Below are positions 1 through 7,169 of a stretch of 25,477 nt of DNA, piece after piece; positions within the stretch are counted from its first letter, which is position 1, and the number at the start of each line of letters is the position of its first letter. The notes below the pieces were generated by a model. That model worked only from the letters and a program-made list of their open reading frames with translations, was not told where the DNA came from and did no database searches. Origin of the DNA: an uncultured Lachnospiraceae bacterium (GTDB lineage: Bacteria > Bacillota > Clostridia > Lachnospirales > Lachnospiraceae). The stretch spans positions 1 through 25,477 of the forward strand of contig UQVK01000052.1 of NCBI GenBank assembly GCA_900544445.1, read 5' to 3'. Position numbers and translations under genes: made by a program.

Positions 1-2
1 CT

Positions 3-308
3 GTGTCAATTTTCGAGTATAACGAGGAAGAGGAACTGAAGAAGTTTGGCCGGGCGGAATACAGAAGCGGGGTAAAAAAAGGAAGGGAAGAAGGAAGAGC
101 AGAAGGAAGAGCAGAAGGAAGAGCAGAAGGAAGAGCGAAGTCTGTAATAGTGGCACTGGAAATGAAGGGGACTGTATCGGAACAGCTGAAAGAGCGTATT
201 TTTGAGGAAAAAGAAGTTTCTCTTCTGGAAGTCTGGTTAAGAACGGCGATTGAGGCGGATACTGTGGAGGCGTTTCTGGCCAGGACAGGATTGGACAGAA
301 TAATATAG
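3..308 (+). CDS. C-terminal part of an Rpn-family (PD-(D/E)XK) nuclease/transposase-like protein, cut by the window edge
   Basis: The visible 101 residues open in frame at the window edge, so this is probably the tail of a longer protein rather than a complete gene. The first GTG at base 3 is only the first possible start seen and has no visible ribosome binding site. The tail is charged and helical: an Lys/Glu-rich start, a Gly-Arg-Ala-Glu repeat (about residues 30-45), then a segment around ALEMKGTVSEQLKERI and a leucine-rich end. From family knowledge, Rpn recombination-promoting nucleases of gut Clostridia often end in such a repetitive charged tail; the catalytic domain would lie upstream, outside the window. 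A stand-alone small protein is the alternative. The assignment rests on tail resemblance only. Confidence 0.45.
   Translation: MSIFEYNEEEELKKFGRAEYRSGVKKGREEGRAEGRAEGRAEGRAKSVIVALEMKGTVSEQLKERIFEEKEVSLLEVWLRTAIEADTVEAFLARTGLDRII
89..136 (+). repeat. Four perfect tandem copies of a 12-bp unit inside the Rpn-like tail
   Basis: The unit AGAAGGAAGAGC is repeated four times without error and encodes the Gly-Arg-Ala-Glu run. Because 12 is a multiple of three, copy-number change would lengthen or shorten the protein without shifting the frame. Confidence 0.9.
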
Positions 309-369
309 ATGTAAGCGGTTAATAACCTTGCAGCATAACATCTTCCGTAGCTGTTTTTATTATCATATC

Positions 370-492
370 AAACGGCTGTGCGGGTACTTTGTGATTGCTA
401 CTTCTGCAAAAATGACTGCGGAGGAAGCGCTTGCGCTATACAGGAGTCGGGATGCTTCCAGCTGTATCGTTTTCGCACAGTCCGCGCAGTGA
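370..492 (+). pseudogene. Decayed transposase fragment (IS1634/IS4-like C-terminal region)
   Basis: One frame reads GYFVIATSAKM followed by TAEEALALYRSRDAS, which resembles the conserved segment of IS4/IS1634-superfamily transposases where 'K-M-T-A-E-E-A-L-x-L-Y-x-S-R-D-A-S-E-K-L-F' is usual. The match collapses after the Arg-Asp-Ala-Ser stretch and the frame stops at TGA 490-492, with no start codon or ribosome binding site upstream. I read it as the remnant of an insertion sequence. It fills most of the otherwise empty stretch between the Rpn-like gene and the ffh promoter; I see nothing else convincing in bases 309-540. The family call is from memory of the motif. Confidence 0.4.
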
Positions 493-548
493 ATGCGCAG
501 ACCTGGCTGAGTAGTAACACGAAACCAACACTGTAAAGAAAAAATACT

Positions 549-577
549 TGACACCCATCCCCATCTATAGTATGATA
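549..577 (+). promoter_or_regulatory. Sigma-A type promoter of the ylxM-ffh operon
   Basis: A perfect -35 TTGACA (549-554) and a -10 TATGAT (572-577) are separated by 17 bases. The distance to the ylxM start leaves an untranslated leader of about 80 bases. Confidence 0.8.
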
Positions 578-584
578 CATCAGG

Positions 585-613
585 CGGCGCGCGGAATGCG
601 TATGGTGCGCCGC
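585..613 (+). other. GC-rich hairpin in the ylxM leader
   Basis: GCGGCGC (585-591) can pair perfectly with GCGCCGC (607-613) across a 15-base loop, just after the predicted transcription start. There is no T-tract, so it is not an intrinsic terminator. It may be an mRNA 5' stabiliser, or it may be chance in GC-rich DNA. Confidence 0.35.
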
Positions 614-663
614 GTTTGTCTGACGCGTGCCCTGGCGCAAAACGCTTCGGCATGGAGGAAAAC

Positions 664-978
664 ATGGAAAAAATTGTAGAGCAGGGCCTGCTGTATGATT
701 TCTACGGCGAACTGCTGACGCCTCATCAGCGGAGAATCTATGAGGACGCGGTATTCAACGACCTTTCCTTAAGCGAGATCGCGCAGGAGGCGGGCATCAG
801 CAGACAGGGTGTCCACGATCTGATCAAACGGTGCGACAGAACGCTTGAAGAATATGAGAGCAAGCTCCACCTGATGCAGCGCTTCGGCCAGATCCGGCAG
901 AAGCTGGAACGGATCCGGGAACTCTGCGATGATGAGGAAGTCCGGCGGTTGACCGAAGAGATCATTGAGGAACTGTAA
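664..978 (+). CDS. ylxM: YlxM/p13-like DNA-binding protein, SRP-associated
   Basis: A 104-residue protein of the UPF0122 (YlxM) family, which is normally encoded directly upstream of ffh in Firmicutes and has been linked to the signal recognition particle (in Streptococcus mutans YlxM modulates SRP). The sequence shows the family's start EQGLLYDFYGELLTPHQR, a helix-turn-helix around residues 33-56 (LSLSEIAQEAGISRQGVHDLIKR) and an acidic, helical C-terminus. I chose ATG 664 because GGAGG (654-658) lies five bases before it. An in-frame TTG at 616 and ATG at 652 lie further up but have worse sites. The gene is 16 bases before ffh, so co-expression is likely. Length agrees with the usual 100-120 residues. 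Confidence 0.88.
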   Translation: MEKIVEQGLLYDFYGELLTPHQRRIYEDAVFNDLSLSEIAQEAGISRQGVHDLIKRCDRTLEEYESKLHLMQRFGQIRQKLERIRELCDDEEVRRLTEEIIEEL

Positions 979-994
979 CTGAAAAGGAAAATGT

Positions 995-2353
995 ATGGCA
1001 TTTGAAAGCTTGACCGACAAACTTCAGAATGTATTCAGGAACCTGCGCGGCAAGGGAAGACTGACGGAAAGCGACGTGAAGGCTGCCATGAAGGAAGTGA
1101 AGATGGCGCTTCTGGAAGCGGACGTGAACTTCCGTGTGGTGAAGCAGTTTGTCAAATCCGTGGAGGAACGCGCCATCGGCGCGGACGTGATGAACGGCCT
1201 GAATCCGGGGCAGATGGTGATCAAGATCGTCAATGAGGAAATGACCGCTCTGATGGGCTCCGAGACGACGGAGATTCAGATGCAGCCCGGCAAGGCAACC
1301 ACCGTGATCATGATGTGCGGTCTTCAGGGTGCAGGTAAGACCACCACGGCGGCGAAGCTGGCCGGAAAGTTCAAGCTGAAGGGAAAGAAATCCCTTCTGG
1401 TTGCCTGCGACATTTACCGTCCGGCGGCCATTGAACAGCTGGAAATCAACGCGAAGAAGCAGGATGTGGATTTCTTTTCCATGGGTACAAACCACAGGCC
1501 GCTGGACATTGCGAAGGCAGCCATGGAGCATGCGGCGAAGAACGGCAACAACGTGGTGATTCTGGATACGGCGGGCCGTCTGCACATCGATGAAGAGATG
1601 ATGCAGGAGCTGATCGAGATCAAGGAAAATATCACCGTGCATCAGACCCTTCTGGTGGTGGACGCCATGACCGGTCAGGATGCGGTGAACGTGGCGAAGG
1701 AATTCGATGAAAAGGTGGGCGTGGACGGCGTGATCCTCTCCAAGATGGACGGAGACACCCGCGGCGGCGCGGCGCTTTCCGTAAAGGCGGTCACCGGTAA
1801 GCCCATTCTGTATGTGGGTATGGGCGAGAAGCTTTCCGATCTGGAACAGTTCTACCCGGACCGGATGGCGGGAAGAATCCTTGGCATGGGCGACGTGCTT
1901 TCCCTGATCGACAAAGCGCAGGCGAATCTGGACCTGGACGAGGAAAAGGGAAAAGAGATGGCCGGCCGGATGAAGAAGGGCAAATTCGATTTCGACGACT
2001 ATCTGGAGAGCATGAAGCAGATGCGCAACATGGGCGGCCTTTCTTCCATTTTGAGCATGATGCCCGGACTTGGCGCAAAGAGCGCACAGCTGGAATCCAT
2101 GGTGGATGAGAAACAGCTGGCCCGTATGGAAGCGATTGTTCTTTCCATGACGCCGCAGGAGCGGCGCAACCCGAAGCTCTTAAATCCCAGCAGAAAGCAC
2201 AGGATTGCGAAGGGCGCGGGCGTGGACATCAGCGTTGTGAACCGCTTTATCAAGCAGTTCGAGCAGAGCCAGAAGATGATGAAGCAGCTTCCCGGCATGA
2301 TGGGTGGCATGGGCGGCATTGGTAAAAAGGGTAAGTTTCGGCTTCCTTTTTAA
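995..2353 (+). CDS. ffh: Signal recognition particle GTPase Ffh (SRP54)
   Basis: The 452-residue protein is the GTPase subunit of SRP; with 4.5S/scRNA it binds signal sequences at the ribosome and docks with FtsY at the membrane. The N domain covers about residues 1-85. The G domain has the P-loop GLQGAGKTT (109-117), DTAGR (191-195) and the SKMDGD specificity loop (249-254). The methionine-rich M domain from about 305 carries LSSILSMMPGLG, the SRKHRIAKGAG RNA-binding stretch (399-409) and a Met/Gly-rich tail. Length is normal. The start ATG is preceded by AAAAGGAAA; it is the second gene of the operon, behind ylxM. All key motifs are intact. Confidence 0.97.
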   Translation: MAFESLTDKLQNVFRNLRGKGRLTESDVKAAMKEVKMALLEADVNFRVVKQFVKSVEERAIGADVMNGLNPGQMVIKIVNEEMTALMGSETTEIQMQPGKATTVIMMCGLQGAGKTTTAAKLAGKFKLKGKKSLLVACDIYRPAAIEQLEINAKKQDVDFFSMGTNHRPLDIAKAAMEHAAKNGNNVVILDTAGRLHIDEEMMQELIEIKENITVHQTLLVVDAMTGQDAVNVAKEFDEKVGVDGVILSKMDGDTRGGAALSVKAVTGKPILYVGMGEKLSDLEQFYPDRMAGRILGMGDVLSLIDKAQANLDLDEEKGKEMAGRMKKGKFDFDDYLESMKQMRNMGGLSSILSMMPGLGAKSAQLESMVDEKQLARMEAIVLSMTPQERRNPKLLNPSRKHRIAKGAGVDISVVNRFIKQFEQSQKMMKQLPGMMGGMGGIGKKGKFRLPF

Positions 2354-2389
2354 TAGATAATTTCAAAAGAATTTTGGAGGTATGAAAAA

Positions 2390-2635
2390 ATGGCAGTAAA
2401 GATCAGATTAAGAAGAATGGGACAGAAGAAGGCTCCTTTCTACAGAATCATTGTTGCGGATTCCAGATCCCCCAGAGATGGAAGATTCATCGAGGAGATC
2501 GGCACCTATGATCCCACCAAGAATCCCAGCGAGTTCAAGGTAAACGAAGAGCTTGCAAAGAAGTGGCTCAACAACGGCGCACAGCCTACTGATGTAGTAA
2601 GCAAGATTTTCAAGGCGGCCGGGATCGAGAAATAA
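2390..2635 (+). CDS. rpsP: 30S ribosomal protein S16
   Basis: An 81-residue S16, an early assembly protein of the 30S 5' domain. It begins with the family signature [20 protein letters not shown] followed by [20 protein letters not shown], and it has the usual length. GGAGG (2376-2380) lies nine bases before the ATG. It follows ffh by 36 bases and precedes khpA, an order kept in many Firmicutes (ffh-rpsP-ylqC-rimM-trmD-rplS). Confidence 0.97.
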   Translation: MAVKIRLRRMGQKKAPFYRIIVADSRSPRDGRFIEEIGTYDPTKNPSEFKVNEELAKKWLNNGAQPTDVVSKIFKAAGIEK

Positions 2636-2680
2636 GGATCTCTCAGACCTGACGCCTGTGATGGAAGCGGAGGAGGAGCC

Positions 2681-2908
2681 ATGAAAGAACTGGTTGAAGT
2701 GATCGCAAAAGCGCTTGTTGACAACCCTGAGGAAGTGGTCGTTACGGAAAAGGAGAACGGCAGGAATCTGACGATCGAGCTTCACGTTGCGCCCTCCGAT
2801 ATGGGCAAGGTGATCGGCAAGCAGGGCCGGATCGCCAAGGCAATCCGTGCGGTCGTAAAGGCGGCTGCATTGGGAGAAAAGAAACAGGTGGATGTGGAAA
2901 TCATCTGA
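2681..2908 (+). CDS. khpA: KH-domain RNA-binding protein KhpA (YlqC)
   Basis: A 75-residue single KH-domain protein. The GxxG loop is GKQG within MGKVIGKQGRIAKAIRAVV (about residues 46-64), preceded by strands VTEKENGRNLTIELHV. In streptococci and Bacillus the homologue KhpA pairs with KhpB (Jag/EloR), binds many RNAs and influences cell elongation. The GGAGGAG site a few bases before the ATG fits. It sits between rpsP and rimM as in most Firmicutes and is followed by a terminator-like hairpin. Confidence 0.93.
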   Translation: MKELVEVIAKALVDNPEEVVVTEKENGRNLTIELHVAPSDMGKVIGKQGRIAKAIRAVVKAAALGEKKQVDVEII

Positions 2909-2913
2909 CTTTC

Positions 2914-2949
2914 CGGCGGGCGCACCCGTAAGGGTTGCCCGCTGTTTTT
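2914..2949 (+). terminator. Intrinsic terminator or attenuator between khpA and rimM
   Basis: The arm from 2914 (CGGCGGGC then ACCC) pairs with GGGT then GCCCGCTG ending at 2944, with one bulge around 2922-2923. The loop is GTAA, a GNRA tetraloop, and a T-rich run follows (2945-2949). A stable stem plus T-run in mid-operon suggests partial termination, setting rpsP/khpA above rimM/trmD. Confidence 0.7.
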
Positions 2950-2976
2950 ATCAGAAAAAGAAAGGCAGGACAGAGG

Positions 2977-3483
2977 ATGGAACAGAGACTGCAGGTCGGC
3001 GTGATCACGGCAACGCACGGGCTGAAAGGGGAAGTGAAGGTCTTTCCCACAACGGATGATCCGAACCGGTTTAGGCGGCTGAAGGAAGTAATTCTGGATA
3101 CCGGAAAAGAGGAACGCGTCCTTAAGATCGAAGGCGTGAAATTTTTTAAGCAGATGGTTATCCTCAAATTTCAGGGGCTTGACGATATCAACGATGTGGA
3201 ACGGCTCCGGAGAGGAACGCTCTATGTGACCCGGAAAAACGCCGTAAGGCTGAAGCGGAATGAATATTTCATCGCGGATCTGATCGGTATGCAGGTGGAG
3301 AATGAGGACGGAAGCGGGCTTGGAATCCTGCAGGACGTGATTTCGACCGGTGCGAACGATGTTTATGACGTGCGGCTTGCCGATGGACGGCAGCTTCTGA
3401 TTCCCGCAATCCGGGAATGTATTCTTGAGGTGAATGTGGAAGAGGGATGGATGCGGGTGCATCTTCTGGACGGATTGTTGTAG
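2977..3483 (+). CDS. rimM: Ribosome maturation factor RimM
   Basis: RimM binds S19 and helps mature the 30S head. The 168 residues have the N-terminal RimM beta-barrel (VGVITATHGLKGEVKVFP, about residues 7-24, then TTDDPNRF) and the C-terminal PRC barrel (IADLIGMQVENEDGSGLG through DVYDVRLADGRQLLIPAI). I chose ATG 2977, with AGGCAGGACAGAGG before it. The in-frame TTG at 2935 would begin inside the terminator hairpin and adds residues not typical of the family. Length agrees with the usual 165-175. The stop codon overlaps the trmD ribosome binding site. Confidence 0.93.
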   Translation: MEQRLQVGVITATHGLKGEVKVFPTTDDPNRFRRLKEVILDTGKEERVLKIEGVKFFKQMVILKFQGLDDINDVERLRRGTLYVTRKNAVRLKRNEYFIADLIGMQVENEDGSGLGILQDVISTGANDVYDVRLADGRQLLIPAIRECILEVNVEEGWMRVHLLDGLL

Positions 3484-3497
3484 GAGGCGCTGGTGCG

Positions 3498-4946
3498 ATG
3501 CATTTTCATGTTCTGACCCTGTTCCCGGAGATGGTATCACAGGGGCTGTCGGAGAGCATTCTGGGACGTGCGGCCAAAAAGGGTTGTATTGAGCTGGAAG
3601 CGGTGAACATCCGGGACTATACGGAGAATAAACACAAGAAGGTGGACGATTATCCATACGGAGGCGGAGCAGGCATGCTGATGCAGGCTCAGCCCGTTTA
3701 CGATGCCTGTGCGGCCGTGAAGGAGCGGATCGCCATGCGGAGGGCAAAAGAAGGCTCACCAATTCCTGATGCGGCGGGTGAAAAAGGGGAGCTGCCCCGG
3801 CTGCGTGTCATTTACGTGACCCCTCAGGGAACCGTTTTTACCCAGCAGATGGCCGGGGAGCTTGCCCGCGAGGAGGATCTGATCTTTCTCTGCGGCCATT
3901 ATGAAGGGATTGACGAGAGGGTGCTGGAGGAAGTCGTTACAGATTATGTTTCCATCGGGGATTACGTACTGACCGGAGGAGAGCTTCCGGCCATGGTGAT
4001 GATCGATGCCGTCTCCCGCATGGTGCCAGGTGTCCTGAAAAACGAGGAATCGGCGGAAACGGAGTCCTTTCAGGACGGTCTTCTGGAATATCCCCAGTAT
4101 ACCAGACCGGAAATCTGGCATGACCGTCCGGTGCCGCCCGTCCTTCTTTCCGGAGATCACAGCAAAGTGGAAAAATGGCGGCTGGAACAGTCCGAGGAGC
4201 GAACCAGGCAGAGGCGGCCGGAACTGTACGAGGCATACAGCCGGACGGACAGGGCTGTTTCCTATCTGTCAAAGGACCGGCTGAGCCATACGGACATGCT
4301 GGAGGTCATAAGAAGAGGCCAGGCGGATGTGATCCGCGCAGAGAAAAGCGGAGTTCTGCTCCATGACAGGCCCAGCGGAGCCTGGATGCTTTCCGCTTCC
4401 GACGAGGACATGGGAGAGCGGCTTCTTTCTGAAATTCCGCGGGAAGAAAAGGATCTGCTTTTTCTGGTGCATCAGGATTTCCTCCGGGACAGCATCGCCC
4501 GCCGTTTTCACCGGAATCTGGTGAATGAGTGCATACAGGCTGTGTATACCAGAAAACGTCCCCCGGCCTGTACGGCGGATTTCCGGATACGCCCGCTTGT
4601 GCCGCAGGATGTGGACGCGGTGTATGAAAGCTATCATGCGGTTCATTCCAGAACGTATCTGTTGGAGCGCATTGAGGCGGGAGAGATGTTCGGCATTGAT
4701 GAAAATGGCAGGCTTGCCGCCTTTGCGGGCATACATGCAGAGGGAAGCATGGGCATGCTGGAGGTGCTTCCCGATTGCCGCCGCCGGGGGATGGGGGAAG
4801 CGCTGGAGACCTGCCTGATCACCCGGCAGCTGGAGAAGGGCTGGGTGCCGTTCTGCCAGATTTTCGATGGAAACGAGCCCTCCCTGCGCCTTCAGAAGAA
4901 GCTGGGCCTGAAGCTGGCCCCGGGAAGGCTGTACTGGATTTCCTAA
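3498..4946 (+). CDS. trmD: tRNA (guanine37-N1)-methyltransferase TrmD fused to a C-terminal GNAT acetyltransferase domain
   Basis: Residues 1 to about 250 are a complete TrmD, which methylates G37 of tRNAs using SAM and prevents +1 frameshifting. Visible motifs are [12 protein letters not shown] (50-61), the trefoil-knot SAM loop [11 protein letters not shown] (132-142), [14 protein letters not shown] (152-165), the Asp of MIDAVSR (about 170) taken as catalytic in the family, and [14 protein letters not shown]. TrmD normally stops at about 240-250 residues. Here the frame runs on to 482. The extension has an uncharacterised segment (about 263-355, ending [10 protein letters not shown]) and a GNAT fold (about 362-480) with the acetyl-CoA loop RRRGMGEA (428-435) and a C-terminal [13 protein letters not shown] helix. 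AGGAGG ten bases before ATG 3498 sets the start. The GNAT part resembles stand-alone acetyltransferases of Clostridia; its substrate is unknown. Confidence 0.9.
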   Translation: MHFHVLTLFPEMVSQGLSESILGRAAKKGCIELEAVNIRDYTENKHKKVDDYPYGGGAGMLMQAQPVYDACAAVKERIAMRRAKEGSPIPDAAGEKGELPRLRVIYVTPQGTVFTQQMAGELAREEDLIFLCGHYEGIDERVLEEVVTDYVSIGDYVLTGGELPAMVMIDAVSRMVPGVLKNEESAETESFQDGLLEYPQYTRPEIWHDRPVPPVLLSGDHSKVEKWRLEQSEERTRQRRPELYEAYSRTDRAVSYLSKDRLSHTDMLEVIRRGQADVIRAEKSGVLLHDRPSGAWMLSASDEDMGERLLSEIPREEKDLLFLVHQDFLRDSIARRFHRNLVNECIQAVYTRKRPPACTADFRIRPLVPQDVDAVYESYHAVHSRTYLLERIEAGEMFGIDENGRLAAFAGIHAEGSMGMLEVLPDCRRRGMGEALETCLITRQLEKGWVPFCQIFDGNEPSLRLQKKLGLKLAPGRLYWIS

Positions 4947-5012
4947 GGAAATCCCGATTCCCTGAGAAAATTTCGAAGAAATTATTTGAGAACAATTTCG
5001 AAGAAATTGTTC
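4936..5012 (+). repeat. Three consecutive short-loop palindromes at the trmD end and before the rplS promoter
   Basis: All three have three-base loops. The first is GGATTTCC-TAA-GGAAATCC (4936-4954), whose loop is exactly the trmD stop codon. The second is AATTTC-GAA-GAAATT (4969-4983). The third is GAACAATTTC-GAA-GAAATTGTTC (4990-5012), extendable by one A-T pair. The second and third share the 15-bp core AATTTCGAAGAAATT, spaced 25 bp apart, and the third abuts the -35 box of rplS. They could be operators or RNA hairpins; neither has a proper T-tract. Confidence 0.85.
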
Positions 5013-5041
5013 TTGCGTCCCGGACAGGGATGTGGTATAGT
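5013..5041 (+). promoter_or_regulatory. Promoter of rplS
   Basis: A -35-like TTGCGT (5013-5018) and a -10 TATAGT (5036-5041) are 17 bases apart. The palindrome directly upstream touches the -35. The leader to the rplS ATG would be about 70 bases; Firmicutes often carry a regulatory L19 leader RNA here, but I could not confirm its fold by eye. Confidence 0.65.
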
Positions 5042-5119
5042 ACTAATGTTGCGATAATGAGATGGTCCTCTGTTACAGGAATTGTATTAAGAACATCTAT
5101 GAAAACAGGAGGAGAAGCA

Positions 5120-5467
5120 ATGAACGAGATCATTAAGGCGATCGAAGAGGAACAGCTCAAGAAAGAGGTTCCCGTCATCAACGTAGGCGATACCGTTAAG
5201 GTATACGGAAAGATCAAGGAAGGAAACCGTGAAAGAATCCAGGTATTCGAGGGCGTTGTGCTCAAGGTACAGGGCGGCGGAAGCAGAGCCACCTTCACCG
5301 TGAGAAAGACCTCCAACGGTGTAGGCGTTGAGAAGACCTGGCCTGTACATTCCCCTAACGTGGAGAAGGTTGAACTTGTCAGAAAGGGTAAGGTAAGACG
5401 CGCAAAGCTGAACTACCTGAGAAACAGAGTGGGCAAGAAGGCCAAGGTAAAAGAGCTAGTAAAATAA
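5120..5467 (+). CDS. rplS: 50S ribosomal protein L19
   Basis: The 115-residue L19 sits at the 30S-50S interface. It begins [18 protein letters not shown] and shows [40 protein letters not shown] and the basic tail [20 protein letters not shown], all family signatures, with standard length. AGGAGGAG stands five bases before ATG 5120. Upstream in-frame sequence reads back into trmD and is not part of the gene. It has its own promoter and a strong terminator, so it can be made independently of trmD. Confidence 0.97.
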   Translation: MNEIIKAIEEEQLKKEVPVINVGDTVKVYGKIKEGNRERIQVFEGVVLKVQGGGSRATFTVRKTSNGVGVEKTWPVHSPNVEKVELVRKGKVRRAKLNYLRNRVGKKAKVKELVK

Positions 5468-5483
5468 TTGGAAACGGCATGAG

Positions 5484-5516
5484 GGGCAGTCCGGAGCTGG
5501 ACTGCCCTTTTCCTTT
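5484..5516 (+). terminator. Intrinsic terminator of rplS
   Basis: GGGCAGTCC pairs perfectly with GGACTGCCC over a six-base loop, followed by TTTTCCTTT. It closes the ribosomal/SRP operon. Confidence 0.92.
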
Positions 5517-5591
5517 GTCTAACACAGGCGGCAGTTCACACCGAATCCGTCTGGTCGGGACGGATGGATGAACGGAATGAGGAATCTTTGA

Positions 5592-5620
5592 TTGAAACCT
5601 TCCTGCCGGCATGGTAGAAT
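5592..5620 (+). promoter_or_regulatory. Promoter of the lepB-rbgA-lepB-rnhB cluster
   Basis: TTGAAA (5592-5597) and TAGAAT (5615-5620) are 17 bases apart, 44 bases before the chosen lepB start. The genes that follow through pgeF are closely spaced with no terminator visible, so they are probably one transcript. Confidence 0.6.
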
Positions 5621-5663
5621 GGAAAACAGCCGGAAAAGGACAGATTCCCGAATGGAGGGAAGG

Positions 5664-6236
5664 ATGAGAAGAAATAAGGGGCTGAGCTTTTACAGAAAGC
5701 GAAAGAAGGTAAACGCGGCCATCCTGGCCGAAGTGCTGAAATATATCCTTGGAATTGTCATTTCCATATTTCTGGCCGTGGTGATCGTCTATCTGTTCGG
5801 CCTTCGGACAGGGGTGGTTGGAACCTCCATGGAGCCGGAGCTGGAGAACGGGCAGGAGGTTCTGGTGAACCGGTTTGCCTATATGCTGGCGAATCCCAAA
5901 GCCGGAGATGTGATCGTGTTTCTGCCGAACGGAAACCAGAACACCCATTATTATGTGAAGCGTGTGGTGGCCTGCCCGGGAGATACGGTGCAGATCAGGG
6001 ACGGCGTGCTGTACATCAACGGAGAGGCGACAGAGGATGCGTACGACCTGATTGCGGACGCCGGAATCGCGGAAAACGAGATCCGGCTGGGGGACAATGA
6101 GTACTTTGTGATGGGAGACAACTGCAACAGCAGTGAGGACAGCAGGTCCGGAAATATCGGACCGGTGCTGCGGGATCATATTGTGGGAGAGGCCTGGTTC
6201 AAGCTGGGAAGCGGCAGCACGGGCTTTGTTCATTGA
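5664..6236 (+). CDS. lepB: Signal peptidase I (first of two)
   Basis: This 190-residue membrane-bound serine protease removes signal peptides from exported proteins. A basic N-terminus (RKRKK) is followed by one membrane helix (about residues 23-46). The catalytic Ser is S55 in VGTSMEPE and the general-base Lys is K99 in YYVKRVVACPGD; box E is MGDNCNSSEDSR (150-161). Compared with the second copy it has a Cys in VVACPGD and in GDNCNSS. I chose ATG 5664, with GGAGG five bases before it; an in-frame ATG at 5652 is the alternative. Length agrees with Gram-positive type I SPases. All catalytic residues are present. Confidence 0.93.
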   Translation: MRRNKGLSFYRKRKKVNAAILAEVLKYILGIVISIFLAVVIVYLFGLRTGVVGTSMEPELENGQEVLVNRFAYMLANPKAGDVIVFLPNGNQNTHYYVKRVVACPGDTVQIRDGVLYINGEATEDAYDLIADAGIAENEIRLGDNEYFVMGDNCNSSEDSRSGNIGPVLRDHIVGEAWFKLGSGSTGFVH

Positions 6237-6287
6237 CAGAGGAGCACGATTAAAATGCTGCCTGCGGCAGCGGGAAAAGGGGTAGAA

Positions 6288-7169
6288 ATGAATTATCAAT
6301 GGTACCCGGGCCATATGACAAAGGCGAAACGGGCGATGCAGGAGGATATCCGGCTGATCGATCTGATCATCGAGCTGGTGGACGCCAGGATGCCGCTTGG
6401 AAGCAGGAATCCGGATATTGACAGCCTGGGAAGACAGAAGGCGCGGCTGGTGCTTTTAAACAAGGCCGATCTGGCGGATCCGGCAGTGAACCGGGAGTGG
6501 ATCAGCTGGTTTGAAGGACAGGGCGTGAAGGCGCTGGAAATCAACGCGCAGACCGGACAGGGCATGAAGCAGATTCAGAATGCGGTGCGTGAGGTCTGCA
6601 GCCAGAAGATTGAGAGAGACAGAAAGAGGGGGATTCAGAACCGGCCTGTGCGGGCAATGGTGGCGGGAATCCCCAATGTGGGAAAATCCACCTTCATCAA
6701 TTCTTTTGCAGGGAAGGCCTGTACGAAGACAGGAAACCGTCCCGGTGTGACGAAGGGAAAGCAGTGGATCCGGCTGAATAAGGAGCTGGAGCTTCTGGAT
6801 ACGCCAGGCATTCTCTGGCCGAAGTTTGAGGATCAGCAGGTGGGTATGCACCTTGCCTTTATCGGTTCCATGAACGATGAAATCATTGTGATGGAAGAGC
6901 TGGCGCTCAGTCTGATCGAATTTCTGCAAAGATTTTATCCGGACAGTCTGACAGAGCGCTATGCCTGTGAGGGCGGTCTGACCCCGGTACAGGTGCTGGA
7001 GGCGGCAGCGAAGAGACGGGGCTGTATCAAAAAGGGCGGCGAGGCGGATCTTTCCCGTGCCTCCGCCCTGATCATGGAGGATTTCCGCGCCGGACGGCTG
7101 GGCCGGATTTCCCTGGAAAGGCCGGAGACGGTAGAAAAGAAACTGACGGAAGAAGGCGAAACAAAATGA
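6288..7169 (+). CDS. rbgA: Ribosome biogenesis GTPase RbgA (YlqF)
   Basis: RbgA is a circularly permuted GTPase needed for late 50S assembly in Bacillus. The 293 residues begin with the family start NYQWYPGHMTKAKR. The permuted order is visible: G4 NKAD (58-61) comes before G1 GIPNVGKST (127-135), then RPGVTKG (151-157) and G3 DTPG (171-174). The C-terminal ANTAR-like RNA-binding region follows (about 200-280). ATG 6288 has AAGGGG six bases before it and gives the family's N-terminus. An in-frame ATG at 6255 precedes a small hairpin (GCTGCC-TGC-GGCAGC, 6257-6271) and is less likely. The stop overlaps the next start by four bases. Confidence 0.95.
   Translation: MNYQWYPGHMTKAKRAMQEDIRLIDLIIELVDARMPLGSRNPDIDSLGRQKARLVLLNKADLADPAVNREWISWFEGQGVKALEINAQTGQGMKQIQNAVREVCSQKIERDRKRGIQNRPVRAMVAGIPNVGKSTFINSFAGKACTKTGNRPGVTKGKQWIRLNKELELLDTPGILWPKFEDQQVGMHLAFIGSMNDEIIVMEELALSLIEFLQRFYPDSLTERYACEGGLTPVQVLEAAAKRRGCIKKGGEADLSRASALIMEDFRAGRLGRISLERPETVEKKLTEEGETK

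Noticed and set aside
89..136. Possible CRISPR-like array because of tandem repeats
   Set aside because: The 12-bp units are directly adjacent with no spacers and lie in a coding frame.
5042..5119. A defined L19 leader riboregulator
   Set aside because: The position is right, but I could not find the conserved fold by eye, so it is mentioned only as a possibility in the rplS promoter entry.
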